Source: an uncultured Bacteroides sp.
GTDB lineage: Bacteria > Bacteroidota > Bacteroidia > Bacteroidales > Bacteroidaceae
DNA: 45,167 bases
Assembly (NCBI GenBank): GCA_958477465.1
Contig: CAUEFX010000032.1
Coordinates: forward strand, 1 to 45,167
Direction: 5' to 3'
In this document: positions 1-8,676 of the stretch, one piece after another
Position numbering within the stretch: position 1 is the stretch's first letter
How the letters are laid out: each line of letters starts with the position of its first letter
Program-made: the position numbers and the translations under genes
The notes under the pieces: model-generated
The model's database searches: none
Told to the model about the DNA's origin: nothing
Seen by the model: only the letters and a program-made list of their open reading frames with translations

Positions 1-547
1 CAATGAGCAATGGCGCAGACATTTCCCTATGCCAGACTATGAGATTGACCAGATCAAGAAGAAAGTTGTTGTCCGCATTTACGGCAATGAAATCAACAAG
101 CGATACACTGATTTATTGAAGACAAACGACACTCTTTCTCTATGGGATTGCATCTCGCTTGATGCAGTACAAAAAGGAAGAACCATTCATGAGGATATAG
201 CTCAAGACTTGTTCAAACGTGGACTTATTGAAGGTGATGCTCCCCATTACAGCATCTCTCTTAGCATTGCCAAAAACACACATCAACTTCCTTCTTATAC
301 AAAGACAAAAGGATTGGATAAGGAGAGGTTGCGTCAAATGGTTCTACAATATCTCAGCAATGCAGGAGATGAAGGTGCCAAGCGAGATAGCATATACGAA
401 TATCTCAAAGATGTGCTACCTGCCAACAAGACGGAAGAGCAACAACTTCGCTATGTCGGCAGAATATTAGTAGAATTAAATGAAGAAAAACTAATAGACA
501 GGATAGGTTTGAAATGGATATTAACAGACAACAATCGGTCGGTTTAA
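1..547 (+). CDS. AlbA_2/AAA_4-type ATP-binding protein, C-terminal part
   Basis: The reading frame is open to the left edge (codons from base 2 on encode N-E-Q-W-R-R-H-F-P before the first Met at 29), so this is the 3' part of a longer gene. The residues resemble the C-terminal half of Schlafen AlbA_2/AAA_4 (COG2865-like) proteins: a short segment ending in DAPHYSIS, then a winged-helix-like stretch (about residues 100-165 from Met29) with QMVLQYLSNAG and YVGRILVELNEEKLI. Such proteins are putative transcriptional regulators or defence-associated ATPases and are common in accessory DNA. The family call rests on overall resemblance only. The stop is followed by CCGACCG repeats that stay open in another frame (see findings). 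Confidence 0.6.
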   Translation, partial: NEQWRRHFPMPDYEIDQIKKKVVVRIYGNEINKRYTDLLKTNDTLSLWDCISLDAVQKGRTIHEDIAQDLFKRGLIEGDAPHYSISLSIAKNTHQLPSYTKTKGLDKERLRQMVLQYLSNAGDEGAKRDSIYEYLKDVLPANKTEEQQLRYVGRILVELNEEKLIDRIGLKWILTDNNRSV

Positions 548-549
548 TC

Positions 550-625
550 ACAATCCGACCGAAAAATCCACAATCCGACCGAAAATCCGACCGTTTGACG
601 ATGTTCCGACCGAAAACAGCCCAAT
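550..625 (+). repeat. Four short CCGACCG repeats after the AlbA_2 gene
   Basis: Four copies of an (A/T)TCCGACCG core, mostly followed by AAAA, lie directly after the stop at 545-547; an inverted CGGTCGG sits at 536-542 inside the last codons. In the third frame the repeats read as a Pro-Thr-Glu-Lys-rich tail that stays open to a TGA at 639-641, a composition often seen at the C-terminus of this protein class. Confidence 0.6.
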
Positions 626-677
626 AGAACGGTATGTCTGACACAGATGTTCAATACAAACCCAAAGAAAAGGAAAT

Positions 678-971
678 ATGTTATTAGGAAACAAGATAAG
701 GTCTCTTAGAGACGAACAAGGAATATTGCAACGCCAAGTGGCTGCATACTTAGAAATAGACACACCCATGTTCAGCAAGATTGAGCGTGGGGACAGACGA
801 GCAAAGAGAAGCCAAGTAATTCAAATGGCAACATACTTCAAAGTAGATGAGAAGGAAATGCTCACCCTTTGGCTTGCTGACAAAATTATAAACGATTTAG
901 AGGGTGAAGATGAATTGAAACTTACAGCCATTGAAACCGCCAAATCCGAGTTAATGGATGTTAATCGCTGA
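678..971 (+). CDS. XRE-family helix-turn-helix regulator
   Basis: This 97-residue protein has an N-terminal HTH_3/XRE DNA-binding domain (about residues 5-60): GNKIRSLRDEQG, then QRQVAAYLEID as helix 2 and TPMFSKIERGDR as the recognition helix region. It ends in a short helical tail (EKEMLTLWLADKI). Small Bacteroidales regulators of this form often stand beside restriction-modification or other accessory genes; no such partner is visible here apart from the AlbA_2 protein upstream. The ATG at 678 is preceded by an AAGGAAAT stretch that can serve as ribosome-binding site. The gene is probably autoregulatory, by analogy only. A perfect hairpin at 1036-1073 lies 65 bases downstream and may end its transcript. 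Confidence 0.85.
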   Translation: MLLGNKIRSLRDEQGILQRQVAAYLEIDTPMFSKIERGDRRAKRSQVIQMATYFKVDEKEMLTLWLADKIINDLEGEDELKLTAIETAKSELMDVNR

Positions 972-1035
972 TTTGCAGCAAACAATTCGTTTTCTGATGT
1001 AAACAACGCAAGATTGATTTCTTGCAGACAATGGG

Positions 1036-1073
1036 AACTTTATGGTATCATTTACGCTTAATACCATAAAGTT
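1036..1073 (+). terminator. Perfect 13-bp hairpin, probable terminator of the XRE gene
   Basis: Arms AACTTTATGGTAT (1036-1048) and its exact reverse complement (1061-1073) flank a 12-nt loop, and CTTTTG follows. The stem is AT-rich and near-symmetric, so it could also act on the other strand or bind a dimeric protein. A third partial copy of ATACCATAAA lies at about 1216. Confidence 0.5.
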
Positions 1074-1080
1074 TCTTTTG

Positions 1081-1600
1081 ATTTACAGATACTTACAAAA
1101 TATATACTGGTTCAAGCGTGGAATCGTCCTGTTGTCCATTCCACTTCCTGAGGCTCTAGCAATTGCCTATTTTGGTTGAACAGACAACGTCAGAGCCCAC
1201 GCCGATATGAATAATCGAATACCATAAAAGAATCCATATAAACATTTGTTGTACGCCAAAGGATACAACTTATGCTTACAAAGTCTTTACGGAGTTGATA
1301 TAATCACACCCGGGACATCTATCGTTGCTTTGTTCAGAACCAAAACTTCTGTTGATTTGCTAGATTACAGGAAGTTCCAAACACAGCGTCGAGTAAACGC
1401 CTTCATTATGTATTGGACTACAAATCCCAACCCAAAGCCCGCCTTATAAAACTACATCATTTATATTTATATAACTTCATCTTACTAGACCCGGCGTGAA
1501 CTTACCCTGTATGCTGCAGTGAGAGAATACATCTTTCAAAATAGCTATACGTAGGGCTTCTGTAGTCCAATTGCAAAATTATGAATTAATTTTTAAAGAA
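1081..1600. other. Non-coding stretch with overlapping inverted repeats
   Basis: No convincing gene is seen. The ORF at 1246-1449 has no recognisable domain, no evident ribosome-binding site and unusual composition. Bases 1107-1202 hold five short perfect or near-perfect complementary pairs that overlap in a pseudoknot-like order, described in the findings. The rest shows nothing recognisable. Confidence 0.4.
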
Positions 1601-2196
1601 ATGAAATAGAATCAAAGAAAAATAGGTAAAAAGTTGAAAAGTGTAAAATATCAGCAAAGGTCGATAAAGAAAATGGGTGTATTTTGAGGGTAGAATAATG
1701 TGTAGACACCTCAACTTCTGATATAGCAAACTTGTTGTGGTAGCATAAAGGTTGAAAGGCATCATGTTATGTCCTCTGTTGTTATAACTCATTGCGGATA
1801 GAGGGAAATAGACCGATTGTCCGACTGTGATAGAAACGGACAATTATTACGGAAAGAATGTACATAGCCGGACCTCTTCCAAAAAGTAGGAGCACTTTTA
1901 CAAAATGTCAATATGGCATTTTAGTTTGTGCAGAATCTCTTTATTATAACCAATGATCATGTTGGGACTAAAATCCTTCGGCATTTTCATATTGAATATA
2001 CTGAAAGGTTGCCAATATAAAGATTTGACTGTCATAAAGATTGTTGTTTTGATATTTAATGTGTAATTTGTTATTAAAATATGTGCTTTCTATTCTTTGT
2101 TCTATTTTAAAGCAGGTTGAATCCTATCGACAGTTAAGTGTAAAAAGTGGCCTCTACAAGAAAATATTATTTTTCCCGTAGAGACTCTTATGGTTT

Positions 2197-2227
2197 CTCG
2201 TAGAGGAACGACTCGTTCCTCTACGAG
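2197..2227. repeat. 31-bp palindrome in copy A
   Basis: CTCGTAGAGGAACGA (2197-2211) and its exact reverse complement (2213-2227) are separated by one base, C at 2212. The other copy of this palindrome is at 43194-43224, where the centre base is G. A spacer of one base is too short for a normal RNA hairpin loop without opening central pairs, so a DNA-level role (protein binding site or REP/MITE-like end) is as plausible as an RNA one. Confidence 0.9.
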
Positions 2228-2321
2228 GAACTGAACCTTTCTCCCGGAGAAACATGGATACATTCCACATGAATTCGTTGGAATAAGTGTATATTTATTC
2301 TCTTTTGCGTGAATATATGCA

Positions 2322-2360
2322 GAAAAGGTGCATTTAATTTCTCCTTTTATGCACCTTTTC
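2322..2360. repeat. 12-bp hairpin in copy A
   Basis: GAAAAGGTGCAT (2322-2333) pairs perfectly with ATGCACCTTTTC (2349-2360) across a 15-nt loop, ending in a T-rich stretch. Copy B keeps the stem at 43311-43347 with a compensatory G-C to A-T change and the same loop length. Confidence 0.8.
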
Positions 2361-2756
2361 TTCTATTTGCAGCTTTTAGGTCAAAGAGTCTGTTAGTGGA
2401 ATTTGTAAAATGAAAGAATTTTGTCATTTTATTTGCTATTTTTGTGACTTTTGTTTGTTTCGAATTTTACAAAATCCGATAAAGTTGTAGGCGGATAGAT
2501 TGATTTACTTCTGTGAAATTGCATGACAAATCTCTGATAAGTCCGACTGTAATCTTTTACTTCATTAAGAACTTATGCAATGAAAGAACCGTAAGATGCT
2601 CTTTTTTAAAGGGAAAGACTATATCAAATCAACTCTGCAATTAATGGGAAATTCAGAGAAGATATTTTACCTCGAATTACGTATCATACCTTTCTTAACA
2701 CTTCTGTAATATATAGAAGAGTTTAATCTGCCATAGGACAAAAAAAGTACGGTACA

Positions 2757-2789
2757 ATTGTCCTTTTTCTATAAAAAAAGTTATATTTG
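2757..2789 (+). promoter_or_regulatory. Bacteroides-type promoter for the ECF sigma gene
   Basis: A TATATTTG box (2782-2789) matches the Bacteroidales -7 consensus TAnnTTTG, and ATTG (2757-2760) lies 21 bases upstream, near the -33 TTTG position. The predicted start of transcription, about 2796, lies after the upstream ATG at 2758, which supports ATG 2812 as the true start of the sigma gene. Confidence 0.65.
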
Positions 2790-2811
2790 TGTAGTCTTAA
2801 ATGTAATAGTA

Positions 2812-3381
2812 ATGAATGAACCTGATTTGATAAACGGTATAAAGAATGGAGATGCACAGTGTTTTGAAGAGCTTTTTATGAAATACTATTCACATTTCAA
2901 CCAATTTATATTCGGGTTGGTGAAAGACGAATGGGTCTCTGAAGATATTACGCAAAACACATTTATCAAAGTATGGGCCAATAGAGAGAAGTTGCAACCC
3001 AATTTGTCGATTCACTCTTATTTGTATGTAATTGCTAAATACGAGATATACAATCACTTCCGCTCTAAGCAGAACCAGGTAGTAGAGCGTTTTTTAGATG
3101 GTGTGCACGATGCTGTGGTTACTCCGAGTGCAGAGAATGAACTGTTTTGGAACGAAATGCAGCAAGCGATAGCGGCTACCATTGAAACAATGCCGGAAAA
3201 ACGGCGTGCTATTTTCAAGATGAGTCGGTTTGAACATAAATCAGCCAAAGAAATAGCCGAGATAATGAATATCTCGGCCCGTACGGTAGAAAAGCATATT
3301 GAACTTGCTCTTCGTGAATTGCGTACCAAATTAACTCCTTTCTTATTTTGGATATTGGTTTATGGTTCCATTACATTGTAA
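2812..3381 (+). CDS. ECF RNA polymerase sigma factor (Bacteroidetes sigma-70 family)
   Basis: This 189-residue protein redirects RNA polymerase to target promoters after an envelope signal. Region 2 is at about residues 8-75 (FEELFMKYYSHFNQFIFG, then DITQNTFIKVWANRE and IHSYLYVIAKYEIYNHFR). Region 4 is at about 120-175 (MPEKRRAIFKMSRFEH, AKEIAEIMNISARTVEKHI, the helix-turn-helix for the -35 element). A hydrophobic C-terminal tail is common in this Bacteroidetes group. In many PULs such a sigma is encoded next to its FecR anti-sigma; here FecR lies 5.3 kb away at 8677-9654 on the other strand, so pairing is inferred. An in-frame ATG at 2758 was rejected because it lies upstream of the predicted transcription start. 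The gene is convergent with the DUF4886 gene, with only 23 bases between stops. Confidence 0.93.
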   Translation: MNEPDLINGIKNGDAQCFEELFMKYYSHFNQFIFGLVKDEWVSEDITQNTFIKVWANREKLQPNLSIHSYLYVIAKYEIYNHFRSKQNQVVERFLDGVHDAVVTPSAENELFWNEMQQAIAATIETMPEKRRAIFKMSRFEHKSAKEIAEIMNISARTVEKHIELALRELRTKLTPFLFWILVYGSITL

Positions 3382-3404
3382 TTCGAGTTACGCTGTTTTT
3401 AATC

Positions 3405-6400
3405 TTATCTCTTTATGAATTTGATGCAATTTTTCTTGCATTTTAAAAAGTAGACGCCTTGCAGCAGTGAGTTTATATCTAATTCAGCGGTTGTCTCTTT
3501 GGCTGTTTTATGTATGACTTCTGTTCCTTGTGCATCCCAAATCGCGATCTCACCGATTTCACTCTCTGATTTTATTTCAATTTTATTGTTATTGATTGTG
3601 ATCCTGTCTTTCGTTTCCAGATTTCCGGTTCCCGTTGTCATGGTTTTGGCATAAAGTGTCAGATCGGTTTGGGTAGTTGAATTCTCGTCATAACGCTTTC
3701 CTTTCTCGTCATACCATCCTCCGAATGTCATTCCGGTATCAGGGACAGGATTTTCGGGGAATTTCATTTCCGCATTGTTATAAAGCACGGCATATTCGCT
3801 GTCATTGTACATAAAGACTGTTTTGTATACTCTGTTGGTCCCATTGTAAACCACCGGCATGTTATCATCGGTGTCAAGCTCCTGTCCGAAAAGAAATTCC
3901 ATCTGATCGCCATTCAATAGGTAGGTGACCTCTCCGGAATGAAATCTTTTCATTTCCATCGGAATGCCTCCTTTGCCTGTCAAGGTGTAGTCGGCGCAAT
4001 AATAGTTGTTTTCACAATCAAAATTGGTCGTGTTACTTTTTCCGTAAACGATTCCCTGGCTGGTTCCTGCACAGTCGATAGTACCGGCAACATAGTTATT
4101 GGTAATGGTTTCGGCGGCTTTTGACAAGTTGGAATACGAATTGATTCCGGCAACGTACTTGGGAACTCCGGAACCGTTGTTTTTGATACTGCCGTTAAAG
4201 TAACATCCGTTGATAACGGCCTCGATGCCGGTCAGACTCGAATTGGTACATCCCAAAATGCCACCGATGCCATTGGTTACCTTTCCGGATGTCTCGATTG
4301 TTATATTGCCGGAGTACGAGCAGTTCTTTATGTTCGCATTTTTCATAAATGCCAATACGCCGCCTACATATCCTGGCGCTCCCATGATATTGATTTCAAC
4401 ATCGCTATGACAATTAATCATGTTTCCTAAGGCATTGGCTTTACCGATGAATGACCCGACTTGGGTCTTCTGGGTCATTGATGCGGGGACATCGATTTTT
4501 CCGGATAGGTTGAGATTGAGGATATCGCAACTTTCGCTGTTTGTACCACCTATAAAGCCTGCAAAATTTGATTTCTCTGAAAGGTCGCTTTTATTTATAT
4601 ACATATTGTAAATGTGATAACCTTGTCCGTCTATCTTGCCGGTAAAATAAGTTCCGTATCCTATCGGTGTCCATGGTTGGTTGCCTAAGTCTATATCTTT
4701 GGCAATTTTTACACCTGCGATGGTGTGCCCTTGATTGACTTGATTGGCCACCCATGCCAATTCCGCTCCTGTATAAATAATGCAATTGCCGGAAACGTCA
4801 CGGGCAGGTTCGATCATGGAGATACCGTCCCACGGACCTTCTGCCACAGGCTCGAAGGGGATGACTTTCACGATACCCGGAACCATGATGGCCATGGCGT
4901 TGATATAACCTACTTTGTAGGTATCGGCACTTGTTGCTCCCGGCGTTACCGTAAATCGGATCCGGCCGTCCGCATCGGGATATATTGAAGTGAGTTCGGC
5001 AACAGACTGATCGTTGTTGTTGCCGTTTAGGCCGATATAATTTTCTACAGCTCCGAAGGTCGAATATTCTGCTTCATGGACTTCTGTTGCATTCATATAA
5101 GAACCGAACATATAGAAATCATAGGATTTTTCAGGGTCCAGGCCACTGAATACGATTTCTGCATTGTCTACAAGGACACCGTCTTTTTCGATGCCGTTTA
5201 CCCAATAACCTGTTGAAGATGCATTTGCAGGCATATTGAGCAACGTATTGGTTTCGGATGCGCCGTTTTCTGTAATACCGGCAAAACCTTTTGTGATGTT
5301 TAGAGATATGCCTGAAGTATTGTTCTCCGAATCAGTCAGGTTTTCTATTTTAGTTCCGGCGAGATGGGATGTCACATCGTTCCAATAGGTCTCTTGAGTT
5401 GTTTTTCCATTGGTGGTAAAGTTGATGTAGACCGGTATTTTGCCCGGAACCTCAAGGTGCGGTGTTATCATCAGTGCTCCCAGATAATAAGTTCCCTTTT
5501 CCTGGTTGTTGTTTGTCCCGGCTTTTACGGTTAAATAGATACGTCCTTTGTCATCAGCAACGATTCCTTGAACCGTAGCAAGGTTGGCAGTGTTGTCCGT
5601 TGGGTTCAGAGAGGCGCTTCCGCCATTTTCCCCTTTAAATGTGTAGGTGGTTTCCGAATTGCCCGACGTATTCATAACCGAAGCAAATACACTCATGTCG
5701 TATGCCTGTCCCGGATATAACCCGGAAATAATAACCGAACTCTCTGTAGTGCCGTAGAAGGTTGATTTGGATACATTCGAAGGCATGTCTAAGGCTGTTT
5801 CCGATGAACTCGTTCCAATGGAGGAAACACCGTCGAATGGTTTCTCTATCGATACTTTCACGTCTGTTCCGTATCCTTTGCTGTTGTACAGATTTCCTGT
5901 ATTTGCTCCGGTCGACGTAGTAGTCAGGCTATTCCAGGAATATTGGGAAACTGCAGTTGAGCCGATACCGATACCGAAATTAATCATTAACGGTCTGTCG
6001 ACAGCCTTGGATTTTATGTCCGGGTTTACTCCATAGGCATCCGCAAGACTGCTGATGGTTTTGGGGTTGAGAATAGCTTCATGTGCGGCATGTTGGCACA
6101 TCTCCGCACAGAAATCACTGACGGAAGCAGGGTGATAGCTTAATCCGATGACACTTTTCCCGAAGATCTTCTCATACCAGGTCAGTGCTACGGTATAACG
6201 GCCGTGGCTGAGATTCATGTGGTAGCCGTCACGATTATAATCATCACCGATATAACTGGTACGCCCGTTCTGAACGGCTGTTCCACCCGGAATTATATTT
6301 TCTTCACCGATTCCCGACTGTATGGCGGCACGGGTCGCACAGTCAATGATTTTGTTATATTGGTCCATCTGGTCGGTATAAAGACCTTTGTTGATTAACT

Positions 6401-6902
6401 CCTCTAACTTAGCCGAACCGTTCTGATAGGCCCAGGTCATGTAAAGATAGAACTTGGCATCTTTATTCGTGAGATAGGTTTTAAGGTAGGTGATCAGATT
6501 GTCCAGATACGGGAAATAATGGCTGTATGCCCCCGAATAGTTATGGTCGGTTTGGATAATGACAATATCCCAGTCTTCATCCGTAATGATACTGGCATCG
6601 AATTTGCGGCTGCTGCCTCCTGTTGATGTCATTTTCCCGTCTTTGATTTTATAGTAATTGTATATCTGCTGATCTCCGGTAATGTATTTTGTATGAAGTT
6701 CCAATGTGGTTCCTCCTTTATATGGGAATCCCAACACAATATCATCTCCGGCGGCTTGTACTATTGGAAGAAACTCCTGCAAGGCTGCATCGAACGAAAA
6801 ACTGTTTCCTACTACGAGAATTTTTTTAGTTTCAGCATTCATCGTAAAAACTGTTGTAATGCTGAAGAACAGCATTAGATAGAATTTGAGGATCTTTTTC
6901 AT
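3405..6902 (-). CDS. Secreted DUF4886/SGNH-like multidomain protein with GLUG repeats and T9SS-like tail
   Basis: A signal peptide (about residues 1-23) is followed by a DUF4886 domain of the SGNH hydrolase type (about 25-260): block I ILVVGNSFSFDAA supplies the probable Ser, and DGYHMNLSHGRY the Asp/His pair. Two similar beta-sandwich-like modules follow (about 300-490 and 495-690; each begins with INFG or INFT and contains YDMSVFAS/YDFYMFGS-type strands). GLUG-like repeats come next (about 720-990; GKIDGQGYHIYNMYI, FIGKANALGNMINC), then an InlB B-repeat-like piece (MTFGGWYDEKGKRYD) and a T9SS type A sorting-like tail (about 1095-1165). It is probably a surface or extracellular esterase/deacylase with binding modules. 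It is the last gene of a leftward run, 34 bases after the GH13 gene. The substrate is unknown. Confidence 0.8.
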   Translation of the reverse strand: MKKILKFYLMLFFSITTVFTMNAETKKILVVGNSFSFDAALQEFLPIVQAAGDDIVLGFPYKGGTTLELHTKYITGDQQIYNYYKIKDGKMTSTGGSSRKFDASIITDEDWDIVIIQTDHNYSGAYSHYFPYLDNLITYLKTYLTNKDAKFYLYMTWAYQNGSAKLEELINKGLYTDQMDQYNKIIDCATRAAIQSGIGEENIIPGGTAVQNGRTSYIGDDYNRDGYHMNLSHGRYTVALTWYEKIFGKSVIGLSYHPASVSDFCAEMCQHAAHEAILNPKTISSLADAYGVNPDIKSKAVDRPLMINFGIGIGSTAVSQYSWNSLTTTSTGANTGNLYNSKGYGTDVKVSIEKPFDGVSSIGTSSSETALDMPSNVSKSTFYGTTESSVIISGLYPGQAYDMSVFASVMNTSGNSETTYTFKGENGGSASLNPTDNTANLATVQGIVADDKGRIYLTVKAGTNNNQEKGTYYLGALMITPHLEVPGKIPVYINFTTNGKTTQETYWNDVTSHLAGTKIENLTDSENNTSGISLNITKGFAGITENGASETNTLLNMPANASSTGYWVNGIEKDGVLVDNAEIVFSGLDPEKSYDFYMFGSYMNATEVHEAEYSTFGAVENYIGLNGNNNDQSVAELTSIYPDADGRIRFTVTPGATSADTYKVGYINAMAIMVPGIVKVIPFEPVAEGPWDGISMIEPARDVSGNCIIYTGAELAWVANQVNQGHTIAGVKIAKDIDLGNQPWTPIGYGTYFTGKIDGQGYHIYNMYINKSDLSEKSNFAGFIGGTNSESCDILNLNLSGKIDVPASMTQKTQVGSFIGKANALGNMINCHSDVEINIMGAPGYVGGVLAFMKNANIKNCSYSGNITIETSGKVTNGIGGILGCTNSSLTGIEAVINGCYFNGSIKNNGSGVPKYVAGINSYSNLSKAAETITNNYVAGTIDCAGTSQGIVYGKSNTTNFDCENNYYCADYTLTGKGGIPMEMKRFHSGEVTYLLNGDQMEFLFGQELDTDDNMPVVYNGTNRVYKTVFMYNDSEYAVLYNNAEMKFPENPVPDTGMTFGGWYDEKGKRYDENSTTQTDLTLYAKTMTTGTGNLETKDRITINNNKIEIKSESEIGEIAIWDAQGTEVIHKTAKETTAELDINSLLQGVYFLKCKKNCIKFIKR

Positions 6903-6936
6903 GGATTTACTATTTGCTTGATGACTAATATGTGAA

Positions 6937-8634
6937 TTATAGAATTTTACAGATGACTGAACTTACTCCTTGAATTTTCAGCGACAGTTTACCTTTCACC
7001 TTTTTTATTGACAGGCTTTTGGGATCTCCCCAAATGACTTCCAGACGATCATATCCTTCAATGAGTGCCGTAGCGCTTTTTTCTCTCGGGTTGATAATTA
7101 CCAGATACTTAGATTGATTGTCGGAGCGCTCGTATACGGCAGGGTATGCCTGCTGCGGATCACTGACAAACTTCCATTCTCCGTTATTTCCCAATGCAGG
7201 GATGGAGGAACGGAGCGTAAGAAGCCCTTTCGTCCAGTTGAGCAGCGAATGGGGGTCGTTGATCTGACCGGCTACTGTGGGACGCTTCGGATCCGGGTCT
7301 ATGGGTAGGTACAACTTTGAAGGATCACAGGTTGAGAAACCGGCTGTTGCACCTGCTTCCCACTGCATAGGTGTTCTTTGGGCCGACCGGTCACGGCTTC
7401 CTTCTATAAACGGCCATCCGTCCATTGAGCGCATCCCGATCTCTTCTCCGTAGTAGACAATCGGCACCCATGGCATTGTGAGGAAGAATGTCATGGCCAC
7501 TTTCAATTCCTCCGGAGTGGAACGCTGGTTGCGGTTTAGTCTCCAGGTGTCATGGCTGGAGGTGGGCATACACGGAAAACCGTGTCCTTTGGTTACTTCG
7601 TACATCTTTTTGAAAGGTTCCACGAAAGAGGCGAACTGCCCTTTTCCCGCCCTGTCAAACCAGCAGTCTTTCGGTTGGTACTTACCTGTTTTCGGATCTG
7701 CATTCCGGTAGGTATTGTGCACCAGATCACGATACATGGTCTTTCCACATCCGTTGTGCCGGATAATGTCGATGTCGAAGCCGCAAGAAATGGATTCTAT
7801 CGGACTTGACCATTCAGACAGGAAGATTGTTTCGGGATAATTTTCCGCCTGCCAGGAAAATATTTCATTCCATAGTTTTCTTACTCCGTGAAACTCGGCA
7901 TCATCTCCTTTCACCAATGACCAGGCCAGGTCGCAGCGAAAACCGTCGACTCCTTTATCAAACCAGAAAGAGATGATATTCTTTATCTCTTGGCGGACTG
8001 CTTTCGGTCCGGGGGCATCATACGCCTGTTCCCACGAATTTTCCGGGTTTGGCCGGTAATATCCGTAATTGAGTGCCGGCTGAATATCGTAATAGTTCAT
8101 CAGGTAGTACCCGTTGCGCGGATATTCGTTTTCTACCCAGCCTCCTCTTTCCGGTTTCGGCGGAGTTACTTCTTTACCTTTCGTCCAGATGTAATAATCG
8201 GCATAATGTCCGTTTAAGTCTCCATTTGCCGACTCCAGAAACCAAGGGTGCTTGTCTGAGGTGTGCCCTGCCACCAGATCGAGGCATACCTTGATACCCT
8301 TTGCATGCGCATCGTTTACCAGATTTACCAAATCGGTGTTTGTTCCGAAACGCGGGTCGATTTTATAGAAATCGGTGATGTCATAACCGCCATCTTCGAA
8401 TTTGCTGCAAAAGACCGGACTGATCCAGATGGTATTAAATCCCAAGTCTTTTATGTAATCCAAACGGGAACGGATACCTTCTAAGTCACCGTATCCGTCT
8501 CCGTTGCTATCCATGTAGGAAGAAGGATAGATGTGGTATATAGCTGCACTTTCCAACCATTGGGGATAGTCCCGGGCAGGAAGGAGGTTGCTTGCGAGAG
8601 CCATAAAGGTAAAAAAGAAAATGAATCGTTTCAT
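6937..8634 (-). CDS. Secreted GH13 alpha-glucosidase/oligo-1,6-glucosidase-like enzyme
   Basis: This 565-residue protein has a signal peptide (about 1-20) and a GH13 TIM barrel. Conserved region II GFRCD gives nucleophile Asp235, region III FLSEWSS gives acid/base Glu274, and region IV SSHDT gives the His361-Asp362 pair. The N-terminal IYHIYPSSYMDSNGDGYGD matches the oligo-1,6-glucosidase/alpha-glucosidase/trehalose synthase branch rather than endo-amylases. Region I reads DLVAGH (119-124): the usual Asn before His is Gly, which is odd. The length is normal for the branch. The gene follows FecR by 42 bases and precedes the DUF4886 gene by 34, so the three are probably cotranscribed. It is likely to cut alpha-linked gluco-oligosaccharides in the periplasm or at the surface. 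Confidence 0.93.
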   Translation of the reverse strand: MKRFIFFFTFMALASNLLPARDYPQWLESAAIYHIYPSSYMDSNGDGYGDLEGIRSRLDYIKDLGFNTIWISPVFCSKFEDGGYDITDFYKIDPRFGTNTDLVNLVNDAHAKGIKVCLDLVAGHTSDKHPWFLESANGDLNGHYADYYIWTKGKEVTPPKPERGGWVENEYPRNGYYLMNYYDIQPALNYGYYRPNPENSWEQAYDAPGPKAVRQEIKNIISFWFDKGVDGFRCDLAWSLVKGDDAEFHGVRKLWNEIFSWQAENYPETIFLSEWSSPIESISCGFDIDIIRHNGCGKTMYRDLVHNTYRNADPKTGKYQPKDCWFDRAGKGQFASFVEPFKKMYEVTKGHGFPCMPTSSHDTWRLNRNQRSTPEELKVAMTFFLTMPWVPIVYYGEEIGMRSMDGWPFIEGSRDRSAQRTPMQWEAGATAGFSTCDPSKLYLPIDPDPKRPTVAGQINDPHSLLNWTKGLLTLRSSIPALGNNGEWKFVSDPQQAYPAVYERSDNQSKYLVIINPREKSATALIEGYDRLEVIWGDPKSLSIKKVKGKLSLKIQGVSSVICKIL

Positions 8635-8676
8635 CTTATTATTTTTAAGGTTATGATTGAACTATTGAAAACAGGG

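Larger units (their letters stand above)
1890..2555 (+). repeat. Diverged direct repeat, copy A (left)
   Basis: This segment aligns with 42885-43525 in the same orientation. The best-conserved core (about 2170-2255) is nearly identical to 43166-43252, including CCCGTAGAGACTCTTATGG, a 31-bp palindrome and TTTCTCCCGGAGAAA. Weaker but collinear similarity covers the stretch before it (AAAATGTCAATATG near 1900, ATTTTAAAGCAG near 2105) and after it (a hairpin at 2322-2360 and a CCGATAA...GTGAAA stretch near 2475-2520). No gene is seen. On the minus strand both copies keep a similar short peptide (KEIL-HKLK-HIDIL), which suggests the repeat includes the remnant of an old gene. Confidence 0.75.

Noticed and set aside
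1246..1449. Open frame of 67 codons on the plus strand
   Set aside because: No domain, no ribosome-binding site and no support from neighbours; treated as chance.
1480..1580. Segment ending in a GGGCTTCTGTAGTCCAATTG string considered as a tRNA-like or att site
   Set aside because: No cloverleaf can be drawn and no second copy of the string was noticed elsewhere in the window.
2758..2811. Upstream ATG that would lengthen the sigma factor by 18 residues
   Set aside because: It lies before the predicted transcription start and the added residues do not fit the family.
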